Assembly (NCBI GenBank): GCA_936450465.1 | Contig: OW388303.1 | Span: 7,967,021 to 8,031,020 of the forward strand | Direction: 5' to 3' | Length of the DNA stretch: 64,000 nt | Source of the DNA: Gibbula magus | Lineage: Eukaryota; Mollusca; Gastropoda; Trochida; Trochidae | Part shown: positions 48,764 to 60,934 of the stretch, in pieces | How the letters are laid out: every line of letters starts with the position of its first letter | Position numbering within the stretch: position 1 is the stretch's first letter | Notes under the pieces: generated by a model | What the model was told of the DNA's origin: nothing | Seen by the model: only the letters and a program-made list of their open reading frames with translations | Databases searched by the model: none | Made by a program: the position numbers and the translations under genes

Positions 48764-49849
48764 TCAATCTCTTCTGGACAAGAAATCAGCTCCAACGTTC
48801 TTGGTTCCTTTAATTGCTTCAATCCTAAACCTGTACGGTTGAAGTGACAATGCCCATCTCATGATCCGTCCATTTTGAACCTTTGCCTTATTCAGATACA
48901 CTAACGGCGCATGATCCGTCTGTAGTACAAATGTCCGTCCATATAGGTACATCTGAAGTTTCTGGATCGCCCATACTAGAGCAAGACATTCCCTTTCAAT
49001 CACTGAAAACCGTTGTTCCCTGTCGAGAAGCTTTCTGTTGAGATACTTAATAGGAAAAAGAACATCATCGTGTTCCTGAAGCAACACTGCACTGATCCCT
49101 TGATTAGAAGCATCTGTCCTGAGAGTAAATGACTTACTTTCGTCTGGTAACCTCAGTATGGGTTTCTGCGACAACTGTGCCTTCAGCATGTTAAATGCAC
49201 GTTCCTGTTCTCGCTCCCATAGTAGAAGATTCGGTCTTCCCTTCTTTGTCATGTCGGTTAACGGTGCGGCAACTGCAGAAAAATTGGGAATGAATTTTCT
49301 ATAAAATCCAGCTAGGCCCAAAAAAGATCTCATCTGGGTTTTCGTTCTTGGGAATGGAGTTTCTACAATAGCTTTTACCTTCTCTTCTTGTAAAGACAGT
49401 TGACCTTCACCCACCACATGACCCAAGAAATCGAGCTGCTTCCATCCTACGTAGCACTTGCTGGGCTTTGCTGTTAATCCTGCTGCTTTTAGACGCAAAA
49501 GTCATTCGTGTATCTGTGCAATATGTTCCTCCCATGATTCTGAAAAGATGAGAATGTCATCAATGAAATTGTCAACGCCGGTCATACCTTCCAAGAGTTT
49601 CCTCATCATTCTACTGAAAGTCGCTGGAGCGTTCACTAATCCAAAAGGCATCATGCGAAAATGGAATAACCCTTCAGAGGTACAGAAAGCTGTTTTTTCC
49701 TTTGAAGACTGTGACATAGGAATCTGCCAATAGCCCTTAGTCAAATCAAACTTTGAGAAATATTTACAGTTTTTGATCTTTGCAAAATACTCCTCAGGAT
49801 TTGGAATTGCTTCCGCATCAAAAATGGTCAAATTGTTAATTTTTCTCAT
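48764..49849 (-). pseudogene. gypsy pol remnant: reverse transcriptase and RNase H
   Basis: RT is read from about 49849: VDMRKINNLT, YFSKFDLTKGYWQIPM, FRMMPFGLVNAPATFSRMM and the catalytic FIDDILIFS (about 49554-49570). A TGA at 49502-49504 interrupts it. The same frame goes on (49498-48764) with the RT thumb (FLGHVV, RSFLGLAGFYRKFIPNF) and RNase H with its acidic residues in place: LRTDAS, VIERECLAL, LQTDHAPL and VGADFLSRRD, then a stop. The first RT motifs are lost with the protease by an internal deletion. No integrase follows; the polypurine tract comes ~40 bases later. Confidence 0.92.
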
Positions 49850-50967
49850 GTCCACGCAAAACCTGATTCCCCCTCCCTAAACTCACCATCCACCACAGGC
49901 ATACTATCTGCATCTTGTTGTTCACATGCCATACTCAGTACTGTTAGCTTACACCCACAGTCTAATTCCTCTGTCTCAGCTTTCAGACTTGTTGCTTGGC
50001 AAGAGAGATCCTTAATAGCACCAACCTTGGATGCTTGACCTTTACCTTGATTCTGACAAAAACGTGCAATATGACCCACCTTGTGGCACAAATAACATTT
50101 GAAAGTTGAGTTACCTTGTTTGTAATGGGTTGAATCCTTACTGGCTTGAGAAACAGAAGTCTTTTCCTGATGTCCCAGGTGTTTCTTTTGGTGTCCCTCC
50201 ACTGGTCCCAGAAATAAGTCCTTGTTGGTACTAGCAGTACATCCTCTAGCTTCAAGAAAATTATCAGCCATACCTGCCATCTCTGCGACACTCCCTGAAT
50301 TTCTTTCTTTCAAAAATAACTTCATCTCCTTGTTGCAGCACTGAAGGAAATGTTCCTGTAAGAAAATATCTTTAAGATCACGAAAGCTAGGTACTTTCCT
50401 TGCCAAGTCAAGCCATTTTAACATGTAACTCTCAAGTCCCAACACAAACTGACCACATGTCTCACCAACTTCCGGTTTGCTAGTCCGAAATTTCTGTCTG
50501 AATCCTTCTTCGGTCAGTTGGTACCGATGAAGTAGAGCCGTCTTAAAAACATAATACACCACAGCCTCTTGATCTGACAATCGGCCATACACCTCTAAAG
50601 CTTTACCCTTGAGGAGATAACTTAATCTGTTCGCCCATGAATTTTCATCCCATTTCAGTAAAGAAGCATGTCTCTCAAAACGTTTAAGATAAGCATCTTA
50701 ATCGTCATTACCATCTTCAAAAGGCGGCATCTTTGGCATCTTCCTATCCTCTGTGTCTCTAGGCGGTCTTGACATGTCCTGTCTGCGTTGTATCTCAAGC
50801 TCCAACTCAAGTAATTCCCTCTTCTCCGTTCTCTCCCAGTGTCTCTCCTCTCTATCCCGGTCATGTGTTTCTCTCTCTAACTTCCTTTCATCCTCGATCC
50901 AGCTTTCAAGATCAACACCCGTCTTACCTAGCTCCTTACCAAGCTTTACCCATTTTTCCATATCCAT
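49846..50967 (-). pseudogene. gypsy gag remnant with CCHC zinc knuckle
   Basis: Starts with ATG at 50965-50967 (MDMEKWVKLGKELG), followed by a highly charged, probably helical region (about residues 25-65). An in-frame TAA at 50698-50700 breaks it; the same frame continues with KRFERHA and capsid-like text (VYGRLSDQEAVVYYVF, LKERNSGSVAEMA). A retroviral-type CCHC knuckle C-x2-C-x4-H-x4-C (CYLCHKVGHIARFC) is coded at about 50056-50097. The C-terminus runs through DSMPVVDGEF, then out of frame with the RT start, ending SGFAWT and a stop. Loss of protease and a one-base frame change at the junction both occur near 49850-49900. Confidence 0.88.
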
Positions 50968-51047
50968 AATAAATACAATCCTTAAAACAAAGAATAGATG
51001 TGCTGAATAAATAATATCCTTACCGAGTTACACTGAGTACCGTTTAC

Positions 51048-51068
51048 ATCCCACCGCTGCCACCAAAA
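51048..51068 (-). other. Primer-binding region of the gypsy element
   Basis: Directly inside the 5' LTR the minus strand reads TTTTGGTGGCAGCGGTGGGA. TGG at the start is the usual complement of a tRNA CCA end, so TGGTGGCAGCGG is the likely minus-strand primer site. I cannot name the tRNA from memory. Confidence 0.6.
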
Positions 51069-52006
51069 TGTCACAAAGTGACTGGGGTACTCAGGAATAA
51101 CGATAAAAAATGGTTACAAATAGTTGATTACAAAACAAAAATACAGTTACAATTACGATAACACAAATAGGGGAAGCGACGTGGGGTTTGGATGTGGTGC
51201 CATAGGCGCTGGAGTAACCTGAAAGTATAAAATGAGATATTGTCTGCTAGCTGGGGTGCGATCGTGCCATGCAAACTTCACTGTGCCAGGGTGAAATTAC
51301 CTCCGTCTCAAAGAACGGACAACACAGCTGCATCCTCGTGCAGTACACAAACTCGGATCCAGGACTGGACTGGGATCCGACGGGTCAAAACATCGACTAC
51401 GTCCAGTGACCTTATGTAGTCGTGGATGCACTAAAACACAACACACAATAAATTAACACTAATGTTCCCTTCACCATACATTCAATGTTCAAACGATTCA
51501 AATCTTAATACATAAACTAATCAAACATTAAGACTGGAATCACATTTTATAATTTATGTTCTCCAAAACACTAGCAAAATAAATACTTACATCACTCTGG
51601 ATAAACTGTTCCAAAGGTTGAGAACCAGCCCACTGTATTTATTTACAGTCCTTGACGGCCTCTTCCCAAACAGTGATTAAATCCATCTGTGCACATAATA
51701 TCAATTAATACACCATTTGAATAAAAACATTCCAACCAAATACAATATACATAAAGTTCACATTGGTAAACTCAACTCACCCAACATCCAGCACAACGAC
51801 CCGACAGACTTGACACAAGTGTTGGGTTCGGCTGAAGATACAGCTTTTATAGCCACATGCTGCACGACCTTACATGCCGTGCATGCACCACTCACCACTT
51901 GGGTGTTCGCTTGCTCTGGTCTATTCCTGGGTTTTAGTTAGGTGCGTAGGCAAAGTGCTCGCCTGCTCCGACCTCTGGGTCTTAACAATAAACCTGGCTC
52001 GTGACA
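51069..52006 (-). repeat. 5' LTR of the gypsy element (short form)
   Basis: 938 bp. From about 51190 to the end it differs from the 3' LTR at only about two positions, apart from the 685 bp deletion. The first ~115 bases differ at about a dozen positions. This uneven pattern suggests recombination or conversion between element copies. Confidence 0.92.
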
Positions 52007-52129
52007 AAGATATATCTCTGCTACAACATCTTGGTTTTGTCTTCTAGGAAGTATTTATCATATACGTACATGAATATCAAAGGAGCATACATTATTTTTG
52101 ATAATAACATTTTTGACTGATTTCAGTTA

Positions 52130-52550
52130 AAATTATTTCACACAACTTGCATGTTCATCCCTGGTTGCCAAATATATGATAATTACTTGTTTCAAACGAA
52201 AATCGAGCAACAGCATCCATGCAGACATCAACACTACACGTTACATTTACATACACAGTAGTTATATGACCTGTTAAACATTACTAACCCATATTTGTTG
52301 TATTGTCTATTTTGGATAAAGCCATGGGAAACATTTTTGTCATTCGAAAAAAAAATGTGTTCACATTAAAATGGCCGCCATGCAATTTTTGCTTTATACG
52401 CAACACCGTTATCACTTCTGCGGATAATTGGTTTGTGTACAATGTTTTACCCTCTAAAGTAAATTTAAATGGCACAAACTATCATTACAAAAAGGAAATT
52501 TGAAAAAAATAAATTTTGCAAAAAACGTGCTACTGCCCCTTTAAAGGGTA
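52130..52550. repeat. Dispersed non-coding repeat
   Basis: Fullest copy of the family also seen at 37970-38205, 4840-5005 and 56797-56860. It ends with CGTGCTACTGCCCCTTTAAA. No coding capacity is visible. Confidence 0.6.
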
Positions 52551-55144
52551 TTTAGATGGCCGAATTACAAGTTCTATATGCCTTCTATATTTCCTCCCCA
52601 TTTAGGATACTAAAGGCATTTCTTCTCATATTACCTCTGGCACAAGAGGGCCATTTTGCTCACACCCTAGAGATGAATATTTGCAAGACAGATACGTCCT
52701 TGTTGGTTTTCAATTGCCTCACATCCCCGACTGACCTTTGGATTATGTGCGCATCGCACAGAAGGAAACCCAGTCAATCATGTTTGATAATCTTATCTGT
52801 ATGATTGTAAAGATTGATCAAAGTGACTGTTATTACAATTGTTTATAATTAATTTTTCAGTGGACATACATGTAATCAAAATTGATAATTTTTCACCAGT
52901 TGATTTTCTTAGCTTTTGTGTCCTTGCAAGCCCATGGCATTCTTTCACATCGACACAAGTATTGTACTCGAATTCATGCTTAAACCGTTAGATTTCACAC
53001 AGATATTTGCTTTTTGCCTTTGATGAGAACTATTTTGTTTTTTATTTCTTGTCCAAATACTCCTTGCATTACGTGTCGCATGTGAAATATAAAGTGAATC
53101 AGGTCACACATCCAAATGCATCCCTAATACATTTATGTTCCTTTTATTCATTGACCTCCTAACATAAACTATGATTTAAAAAATCTACGAACAAAATGAC
53201 TATATGAAATAGGGTCTCAGTGACAAAAACTAACTCTTTCATGTGTATAATTCATAAATACTTGAAAATGTGACCACAACATGATCACAACAAAATCTAG
53301 CTCAACATACCTTTGGATAATTTTTACTGAGTTATAAAGTTGACACAATGTTAAATTTAATGAAAATCCCTGTTCAGTAATGAAGTTTAGTTTGTGACAA
53401 TGAATATGAACTGTCATCACTAAGATATGTATCTAAGCGAAATCTAATCTACTGTAAAACAACATGAACACTTACAGAATTGGTTTGCCGCAATCAAACA
53501 GCTGAAAAATGTGTTCAGTTCAATATCCACTCACATCGCTGTCGCCATTGATCAACTTAACAACGCAGAAATAAGCCTCAATCTGTTTTCAACTCACAGT
53601 CAAAGCATACCTAGACATTTTAGAGACTAATTAGACTTCATGAAATCTATAAGCCATCAATAATAAACGAGTGCGTTTCAAGTGGATGATAGACAACAAA
53701 GTTAAAAAGAGTATAAAAAACAACAACGATATAACTGGAGGTTTCAAATCTATTGTTAAGTGTTCGATCCCATCTCTCCTTACGTGAATTGTACTACGGG
53801 ACCCGATGATGTGCATCGTTATGTAGGCTGGACAGTTATTCAGTAATTTCAGAAATAATCGATTAAATACAACGACAATATCAATTTCCAAACTGATATA
53901 TATATTTTGGGGAACATTTCATTACGACGAACTGTAATCTTCAAATTCCAAATATTTAAAATAGTTGATTGATAGTGATTTAGTAATTCGGTAATTGGGA
54001 TCGGAGACCATTCAGCAATCATTAGGAAAAATAATGGAATTATTGAATTAGCAAGGCAGGGTGAAGTTGAAAGTATCATTTCCCAATAGGAATGAAGGTA
54101 AAATGCTAATATGAACGTATGTTTATCGAACGTTTACCTCACATACTCATCTGTACATTGATGCTTACCAAACTATTATTTTTATCTAATGAGTTCTGAT
54201 ATCTCACAAAGGGGTTCTCAAGATTTTCTTAATGTTTAACACAACGCCTCATCTCAGGATGATATATGGTCCAGTACAGTGTGTAGACCTCTGTTTATTT
54301 CAAAAGGTTAACCTCGAAATATTATTTATGTTTCAACCATAAAACCGAACATAACAGGATAATTTGAATTGACTTTTTCGGTTTATTTCAAACTATGGCT
54401 ATTACTTTGATTTAATTAATTGTGAATTGTAATTTGTGGCTGTGAATCATGCTACCTTAAAATGAATGGTCAAATGCAATGCTTAATGTGTTTAACTTCG
54501 ACCATTTTGGACTCAGCAGTAGATCAAATACATAACTTAACATTGGTACAACGAAAAATATAACAAAGCAGCGTTGGTCAACTTTCAGTCAACATGATTG
54601 CCAAATCAAATGCCGAAAAGCATAATAAAAGAGACCAGACGCGAATGTGTAATGTCCACTTAACAGAACATGCTTGGTTGTGGCACCATTGGGCAAACTA
54701 TGTATGCTTTCTTGAAAATGTTTTTTTGCAATGTCAGAAAACTTAAAACAGTACAAAGACAATCGACTTTAAGGAAGGATTTTTTCGCTGTAAAATGAAG
54801 TCAAAGTCAAAGTTTGATAGTTGCTTGAGTGCAGACATGTTTTCCAAAACAGGAGAAAAATATATGGAACATACTTAATTAGGTTATGAAAATGAGTTAA
54901 TAGCTATGAAACGTTTCATATATGTGCGGGAAAAAATGGTGAACTAAACTTATGTACTTAAATAATGTACAAACATAACAATATTAGCCTTCTAAAGATA
55001 AACATTAATAAGTGTGTCCTTAATGTGCAGACCATGACTGTTTTATGACGGCTTGTATTCTTATTCACTAGATTCAAACATAAAAACATATACCTTCAAT
55101 TGGAGGGATAGCATATTCTGTAATACAAGTGATAAATACATTGT
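52551..55144. other. Non-coding stretch, nothing recognised
   Basis: Short frames only (62-86 codons). The minus frame at 53631-53891 contains a hydrophobic run (VISLLFFILFLTLLSII) but has no family resemblance and sits in AT-rich DNA, so I do not call it. Confidence 0.4.
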
Positions 55145-56860
55145 CTTAAGCCTTAACGACCAAGCACAATAAGAGTTAAATAAATGACAGACGCACGTGT
55201 CATTGATTATTTGAAACGTTCCCCAACACACGAAGTCTTAGAAAATCAAAGAACAAATAAAAATTCTTGCAAATGAAATGCATTCAAAACGTTACATAAA
55301 AAATATTCGATACATCATCATCTGGAAATTGTCATATATCCATGTATATTTTACAGGTGAACTAGAACTATAAATGTGAAATTGGAATAATATAAGAAAA
55401 TAACATTATTTGCTAAGGCCAACAAAGTCAAGAGACAATATCGGAAAACCAAAACACATTTACTTTAAGCACTCTTATTCGGGCGAAATGCGAAATGATG
55501 AGAGTAACATAAACGACACATAACTGCTACAATGCCCAGTTACACAGGACACTAAGTGGTGGAATCCACTTACCAGATCCTTCCGGATTCTGCCGGATTT
55601 TTTAGGATCCGCCAATATTTGGGAGAATCCGGAAGGACCCGGCAAATGGATTCCACCACTTTTTTCTCCTGCGTTAATCTGTTAGAAATATGGACAATCT
55701 ATGCAACCAGATATAATATAAGGTTACTACAGACAATAAGAGGTAAGTGTCGTGAATTTCTTAATATAACATTTAATTGCTTCATAATGTGTCAGTTAAA
55801 AGCAACAACTTATTCATCAATAATGACAACTTGACACAGAGGTAAATAGTAGCACTAAACTATGTACAACTAATGTGTATTTGATTTCAGTCGACATTCG
55901 TTTCGTAACATCTTCAGCTGACCAATTCAGCAAAGCATTTGGATCACTTCAAATCACTAGAATGTTAACAAGATGTTATTAATTTATTGCATGAAAATAA
56001 GTCACTATGTTATCACATTCTGGACTTGCTGCATTCGTTACATATAGCATACCAAACTCGGTCCCGTTCGAAAACATGTTTATGAAAAACGTGAATGGTT
56101 TGGTATTTTATTACTCAATGATGTAAACAGCACTGAATTTGTTAGTGACGCTCACTTGCCAATAGGTCACCCGCTTTTGCAATCGCGAGGTTAACATCGG
56201 ACGTCAATCAAACGACTATGACATCACGCGCCATTTATGACGTTACTGCAGCACAGTTTCACACATGTGTGTAACCAACTCATTGTAATCTAATGATTGA
56301 TCTCACCACTGATGAGCAATAAATTAACTTACACAACAATAGGTCAATATCTAACCTGCTTCAGCTCCTTTAAATTGTAAAGAGATCTTGTGAGTTCATT
56401 CATAATGCAGGCAATGTTCGTGTAGTACATGCTCTGTTACACAAATCAATAGAATAGGTTGAACACTCATGTCAACAAAAATAGAAAATAAGTCACATAG
56501 TGAAAATACGAACACATTACTTAAATGTTTTATAGTATGTTTCTCAACAATTAAAATGCGAAACTATTTGTGATAAATATAATGGAACATATTTAGGTAG
56601 TGAAGACAACTGTACATTTAGTCTTTTAAAGGAGCCGTCATAATATGAGTTATGTACCGTCATATAATCAAACCACTAACATAAGCATTAAATGAATGAA
56701 TATCTAGCCTTGTCTCTCGATAAATTGTTAAACCATAAGTTATGAAAAATCACTCTACATTTAGCTTTCAGGAGTCATCAGTAATAGAACACTTACCATA
56801 TTACCACTACGGATAAATGGTAAAAAATAATTTTGCACAAACCATGCTACAGCCACACTA
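55145..56860 (-). repeat. Repeat-family unit, tandem copy 1
   Basis: Tandem with 56861-59700 and related to 40640-41860, and to 34160-36665 in reverse orientation. Shared landmarks: GTGTCATTGATTATTT, GTTCCCCAACACA, ACAGGTGAACTAGAA, CTCTTATTCGGGC.AAATGCG, GTAAGTGTCGTGAATTTCTT, TCAGTCGACATTCGTTTCGT, AAACTCGGTCCCGTTCGA, AATGCAGGCAATGTTCGTGT and CTTTTAAAGGAGCCGTCATA. It carries the 131 bp MITE at 55543-55673. No coding capacity was recognised. Confidence 0.8.
55540..55676. mobile_element. 131 bp palindromic MITE with TTA target duplication
   Basis: The body at 55543-55673 is flanked by TTA (55540-55542 and 55674-55676). Outer ends CACAGGA / CGCAGGA are inverted, and the inner arms starting AAGTGGTGGAATCCA pair for nearly 40 bases with four visible mismatches, all consistent with transitions. 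The sister repeat unit lacks the block (AGTTATATAACCTGTTAG at about 57463-57481). A TTA duplication fits PIF/Harbinger-type mobilisation, but the superfamily is an inference. Confidence 0.8.
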
Positions 56861-59700
56861 AGCTTTAATGACCAAGCATGACTTGCAATCATTGACCGAT
56901 ATATCTGAAAACTAAACATAATTAATCACTTTTATCTTAGTAAAGTTCGAAATGATAAGACTGAGATAGACGAACTTGCGTTTAGAGCTTTAATCTTTAA
57001 TTGATAAAATCAGGAAAACTATGTTTAACCACGTGCACTCCTATCTGTGCGAAATTCGTAATGATAAGAGTGCGTTAGACGACAGACCGACAAAGCAGCA
57101 ATCATGTACGTGTCATTGATTATTTTTAACGTTCCCCAACACATACAGTCTAAGACGATCAGAGAAGAAATAAATATCCTTGCAAATGAAACGCATTCTG
57201 AACGTTACATACAAAACATTCAATAAATCCATTATCTGGTAATTGTCATATATCTTTATATATTTAACAGGTGAACTAGAAATATATATATATATGTGGA
57301 ATTGAAATACTATAAGAAAATAACACTATTTTCTAAGGCCAACAAAGTGAAAAGACAACATTGGGAAAATCACAATGCTTTTCCATAAACACTCTTATTC
57401 GGGCAAAATGCGAAATGATAAGAGTAACCTATACAACAAGCTGATATAACTGCCAAAATGCACAGTTATATAACCTGTTAGAAATATGGAAAACATATGC
57501 AACCAGATATAATATAACCTTACTACAGAGAATAATAGGTAGGTGTCGTGAATTTCTTAATATAACATGTAATTGCTTCATAATATGTCAGTTAAAAACA
57601 ACAACTTATTCATCAATAATGACAACTGGACACAGAGGTAAATAGTAGCACTAAAATATGTACAACTAATGTGTATTTGATTTCAGTCGACATTCGTTTC
57701 GTAACATGTTCAGTTGACCATTTCAGCAAAGCATTTGGGTTACATATAATCACTAGAATGTTAACAAGATGTTATTAATGTATAGAATGAAAATAAGTCA
57801 CTATGTTATCACATTCTGGACTTGCTGCATTCGTTACATATAGCATACTAAACTCGGTCCCGTTCGATAACATGTTTATGAAAAGAGTCAATGGTTTGGT
57901 ATTTTCAACAAGCGAAAGTGATTATTTATTCATTTTTTTTATTAAGCAATGATGTAAATAGCGCTGAATTGCAAGAAAATCGTTGTGAGTGACGCTCATA
58001 CTATTGCAGTCGCGTGGCTGACATTGTGATGTCAACAAAAAACGACTATGACGTCACACGCCGATTATGACGTTACGGAAACACGCGGTGGTATCACACG
58101 TGTGTAACCAACTCATTGTTATCTAATGACTGATCTCACTACGGTTGAGCAATAAACTAACTTACGCACCATTAGATCAATATCTAACCTGCTTCATATC
58201 CTTTAAATTCTGAAGAGATCTTGTGAGTTCATTCATAATGCAGGCAATGTTCGTGTAGTACATGCTCTGTTACACAAATCAATAGAATATGTTGAACACT
58301 CATGAACATAAGAATAGAAAATAAGTCACATAGTGAAAATACGAACATATTCCTTAAGGAGAGATGGGACCCAGAAATCGAACTCGCTTACGGTAACATT
58401 TTGCGACAATAAAGTATTGTAGTGAATAAGTCTAAAAATATATGGATTACGTTGTTTGAGGAATACGCTTATCAATACATTAACGGAAAGTGCTTAAATT
58501 TTCCGTAACGCCTTTTTAACGGTAATTTTACGACATGCCGCATAATGTTATCGTCACCTATATTCGCGGTAAATATGTTGCTGTGTGGGTTATTCGAATT
58601 ACATACGTATCTTTAGTTACTGACGAATTTAAATCACCTGGTATAATCAACTGATAGTTATTCTTCCATCATGCACTCTTAGATTGATAGTATGTTCAAT
58701 AATGATTACACGGTAGGCCGACAAAGTTACATTTGAAACCATCAAAATTGCCGTGACGTTAGGTTTTTACGTTTATGAAGGTAATTTAAAAAATGACTTT
58801 AAAGTGATGAAAAACCTCCGGTGACCCCCTATTTTTATTTCGGGATTCGTTTGTTAATTCAAATGTGCACAATAGATTGCATTTTCAGCAATATCTAAAA
58901 TATGTGTGTCAGTGAGAAATCCTGTTCAATATGGGAAAAACGATGAGAAAAATGCCGTTTTTAATTAAAAAGTGCTTAATTTAATTTTGTTTCTCTTTCC
59001 AGCGTCATTAATTTTCAAAATATAGACTTGCTATGCATCCCAGTATGTAACTGAAATGTATTTGAAATGATTCTGAGCTTATTCGTTGAAAGCGAGCGCT
59101 TCATCTAAATACATCATATCAGTCAAAAATGGCGAAATTTGCCGACGGGAGTATTATTATTAATGCCGATAACTCTTTAAATCGTTCGGTGACCCCCAAA
59201 TTTTCTTACATTTTTGGATAAAAGACACAATAAACCTGCTATTTTCAAAAAATAAACGAATTCTAAAATATTTTGTTTCATCGTCCCATCTCTCCTTAAA
59301 TGTTTTATAGAATGTTAAAATGCGAAACTAGTTGTGATAAATATAATGGAACGTATTTAGGTAGTGAAGACAACTGTACATTTAGTCTTTTAAAGGAGCC
59401 GTCATAATCTGAGTTAAATAACGTTATATAATCAAACCACTAACGAAAGCACTAAACGAATGGATATCTAGCCTCAAAGCTTGTCTATCGATAAATTGTT
59501 ATACCATAAGTTAGGAAAAATAACTCCACATGTACAGGAGTCATCAGTCATATAACACTTAATTCACAACTTGTCATTTCGTGGTTTTTGTTTCAAGACA
59601 TTCTCAAATGTTTTCTAAGTGATCTATAATCTGAAATGAAACGATAATTACAACCATACTGTCTGACAAAGAGTCCTCCTATGAGACTTTAAAGGTTAAA
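56861..59700 (-). repeat. Repeat-family unit, tandem copy 2
   Basis: Second unit of the tandem pair. It has the same landmark order as 55145-56860, lacks the 131 bp palindrome, and carries a 938 bp TTAA-flanked insertion at 58358-59295. The two units otherwise align closely. Confidence 0.8.
58354..59299. mobile_element. 938 bp TTAA-flanked MITE (piggyBac-type)
   Basis: The body at 58358-59295 starts GGAGAGATGGGAC and ends GTCCCATCTCTCC, a perfect 13 bp inverted repeat. TTAA lies at both sides (58354-58357 and 59296-59299). The sister unit shows the empty site with one TTAA at 56521-56524 (CATTACTTAAATGTTTTATA). No open frame of note is found inside, so the element is non-autonomous. TTAA duplication is the mark of piggyBac-superfamily insertion. 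Confidence 0.9.
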
Positions 59701-60689
59701 TGTAATGACATATGGTCACATTCGGAATCATTAAAAATAGGATTTCAATTTAACAATTTTAAATTTCTGAAATCGGCCCATAACTTACTTATGTACAGCT
59801 TTAAAAAAACCCCGCCTAATTTAGCCCCGACGACCAGAATGAAAATCTGCAGGGTTGTGGTCCCTGAAGCGATGACTCCTCTGACGTCACTGGAGTAATC
59901 TCATTATCGGTGATAGTCATAATTCAACGTAATTTTGCAACATTTTGATAGTTTATTCCACTAACAAATCTTTAATAAATCAACTTAACTTTTCGAATGT
60001 TTAGATATCCAACTAGGTAATTTGCAGATGACAATTACATGATTATTGCATAAACATGTGCTTTTGGTGATTTAACACACCTCATAAATTCATCTAGCAG
60101 CAGTGATAATCATCATTAATTAATTAATGAGGCTCCACCGAGTGGGTCACAGACGATCCTCGTCACAGTAATCACAGTCACACCTCAAGGATTGTTTGTT
60201 TGCAAAGCCGATAGCCGGTGCTGATTTCGGCATTGTTAAAATGGGTGGATTCAAAATCATCTTTATAATCAATTGCAAGTATATATTGTCTCGATTGTAT
60301 GCTCAATTGATTCGGATATATAATGTACGTAGAGGCATTTTCTTTAGAAAAATGCATTACACGGGATCTTTAATATTAAAAACAGTTACTGTGTATTTAT
60401 TGCCACTTTTTGTCTTTCACTTGGCATATTAAATCCTGTTTACTGATGACTTTGCTCATAGAAGGAGTCGACAAACGGTAACTTCTGAATGCATGTAAGT
60501 AGTTGCGTAGCACGTTTCTGTCTGTTATATCATTCAATTTTTTGAAACTTCGAGCTTCTTCGTGTAGAATTTTGAAGATCTAAGTGTTGTTGAAGCAATC
60601 CTAGTTACATCAATGTTGTCATAATCGACTTCAATCCCTGTGTCCATCGTCATTTCCTCTCCCGACTCCCATCATGCGGAGACATTTAT
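59701..60689. other. Non-coding stretch, nothing recognised
   Basis: Includes a TTAATTAATTAATGA patch near 60116. The 78-codon frame at 60196 has no motif. No exon recognised. Confidence 0.4.
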
Positions 60690-60755
60690 CTCCATTGCTG
60701 TATTATGAGAACAAGCCTGCAACACCATTGTGCCTATGCAATGAGGTGAAACCAG
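60690..60755 (-). mobile_element. Short SINE fragment
   Basis: On the minus strand GGTTTCACCTCATTGCATAG and ATGGTGTTGCAGGCTTGTTC match the body of the SINE at 26690-26760. Only ~65 bases remain. It lies downstream of gene copy 2's stop codon. Confidence 0.65.
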
Positions 60756-60934
60756 TGAGCATCAGCTTGAACAAGCGAACCATATGTTGGAATGTGATGG
60801 AAGTTTGAGAAACATAATTCGAGTAGTTGATGTCATAGGCAGACTTCCCTTACACGATGAATTGACGAACCGACGAGGCCATGACATAATATTCATTTGA
60901 ATCACCATCCACAGCTTGATAGGTATCAAATTGA

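Larger units (their letters stand above)
47078..52011 (-). mobile_element. Ty3/gypsy-type LTR retrotransposon, internally deleted
   Basis: Element at 47083-52006, with a 5 bp target duplication AAGAT (47078-47082 and 52007-52011). The LTRs start TGTCAC and end GTGACA. Read on the minus strand, the order is 5' LTR (51069-52006), primer-binding region, gag, RT, RNase H, polypurine tract, 3' LTR (47083-48706). Protease is missing between gag and RT, and integrase is missing after RNase H, so the copy could not move on its own even before its stops arose. A premature stop lies in gag and one in RT. Intact target duplication and near-identical LTR parts suggest insertion that is not very old. Confidence 0.93.

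Noticed and set aside
48417..51941. Identical 74-codon plus-strand frames at 48417-48641 and 51717-51941 as a duplicated gene
   Set aside because: They are the same LTR sequence present at both ends of the gypsy element, antisense to it.
53631..54079. Hydrophobic minus-strand frames as membrane proteins or lectin signal exons
   Set aside because: AT-rich sequence readily gives Ile/Leu/Phe-rich frames; no Met plus signal peptide plus phase-1 donor arrangement was found.
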